A stretch of DNA of 5,072 nucleotides from assembly GCA_030633145.1 (NCBI GenBank), contig DAOVTM010000316.1:1-5072 (forward strand), given 5' to 3'. This stretch comes from Desulfobulbaceae bacterium (lineage in GTDB: Bacteria; Desulfobacterota; Desulfobulbia; Desulfobulbales; Desulfobulbaceae). A program made the translations under genes and the position numbers. The stretch's first letter is position 1; every line of letters begins with the position of its first letter. Under the pieces are notes generated by a model. That model had not been told where the DNA came from, ran no database searches, and saw nothing but the letters and a program-made list of their open reading frames with translations. Shown piece after piece: positions 4,971-5,072 of this stretch.

Positions 4971-5072
4971 CGTTCCTACGCTCCAGGTAAGCGAGCCTGC
5001 GAGACTCCGTCTGTCTCGCATCGACCGCTGGAGCGGTCATTCAAAGTTACCACGCAGGAGCGTGGGAACCAG
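4971..5072. repeat. Multi-hairpin dispersed-type repeat (cut by window end)
   Basis: Three perfect stem-loops in a row: TGCGAGAC/GTCTCGCA (4998-5020), GACCGC/GCGGTC (5023-5038) and CCACGC/GCGTGG (5050-5065). In addition, 4972-4986 is complementary to 5055-5069 at 13 of 15 positions, so the ends can pair around the inner hairpins or compete with the third one. The motif TTCCCACGCTCC...GCGTGG is one I recall as a common intergenic repeat in environmental Gram-negative genomes. Its translation gives the spurious peptide DARQTESRRLAYLERRNER in front of the PstS-like gene. No transposase is present. The far end is outside the window or just at it. Confidence 0.75.

Noticed and set aside
4903..5040. 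46-residue N-terminal extension of the PstS-like protein
   Set aside because: It is translated repeat DNA plus leader, precedes a clear signal peptide, and bypasses the strong RBS at 4916-4910.

Overview
The window looks like chromosomal DNA of a Gram-negative bacterium. The Asd is of the E. coli type, and there are a Sec-exported periplasmic protein and an outer-membrane beta-barrel. The leuB...asd arrangement and the general look of the proteins suggest a Desulfobacterota relative (perhaps Desulfobulbales). That placement is recollection and inference, not a search result.

Left half (2-2743, + strand): a biosynthetic run of three co-directional genes with short gaps (56 and 43 bp). (i) The 3' part of leuB (3-isopropylmalate dehydrogenase) is cut by the window edge and interrupted by an in-frame TGA at 92-94. 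The interruption sits in a small cluster of changes that also removes the catalytic lysine of the conserved S-V-D-K-A/S-N-V-L motif. (ii) A divergent PRPP synthetase-like protein keeps the PRPP-binding loop but lacks the usual ARQDR ATP-site motif. (iii) asd (aspartate-semialdehyde dehydrogenase) is intact, with all key residues and a good ribosome binding site. Leucine synthesis, PRPP supply and the Lys/Thr/Met aspartate branch would thus be co-transcribed.

Middle (2744-2948): the gap between the convergent genes asd and the porin. Nearly all of it is one long imperfect palindrome (2750-2905). Its centre is an inverted pair of REP-like hairpins, each with a GTAG foot. Its outer arms could serve as weak terminators in both directions.

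Right half (2949-5072, - strand): read right to left, there is a multi-hairpin repeat (4971-5072, running off the window), then a possible 20-codon leader ORF with a near-perfect ribosome binding site (4955-4893). The start of a short single-domain PstS-like periplasmic protein (4902-4471) overlaps the end of that ORF. An outer-membrane porin with an N-terminal coiled coil (4394-2949) follows. The PstS-like protein and the porin look like a two-gene uptake or scavenging unit for an oxyanion (phosphate is a guess) with no ABC permease in view.

The points most worth a second look are the unreported leader ORF coupled to the PstS-like gene, the damaged leuB active-site segment, the two structured repeats, and the atypical PRPP synthetase. 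I saw no tRNA, rRNA, CRISPR array, transposase or phage gene.
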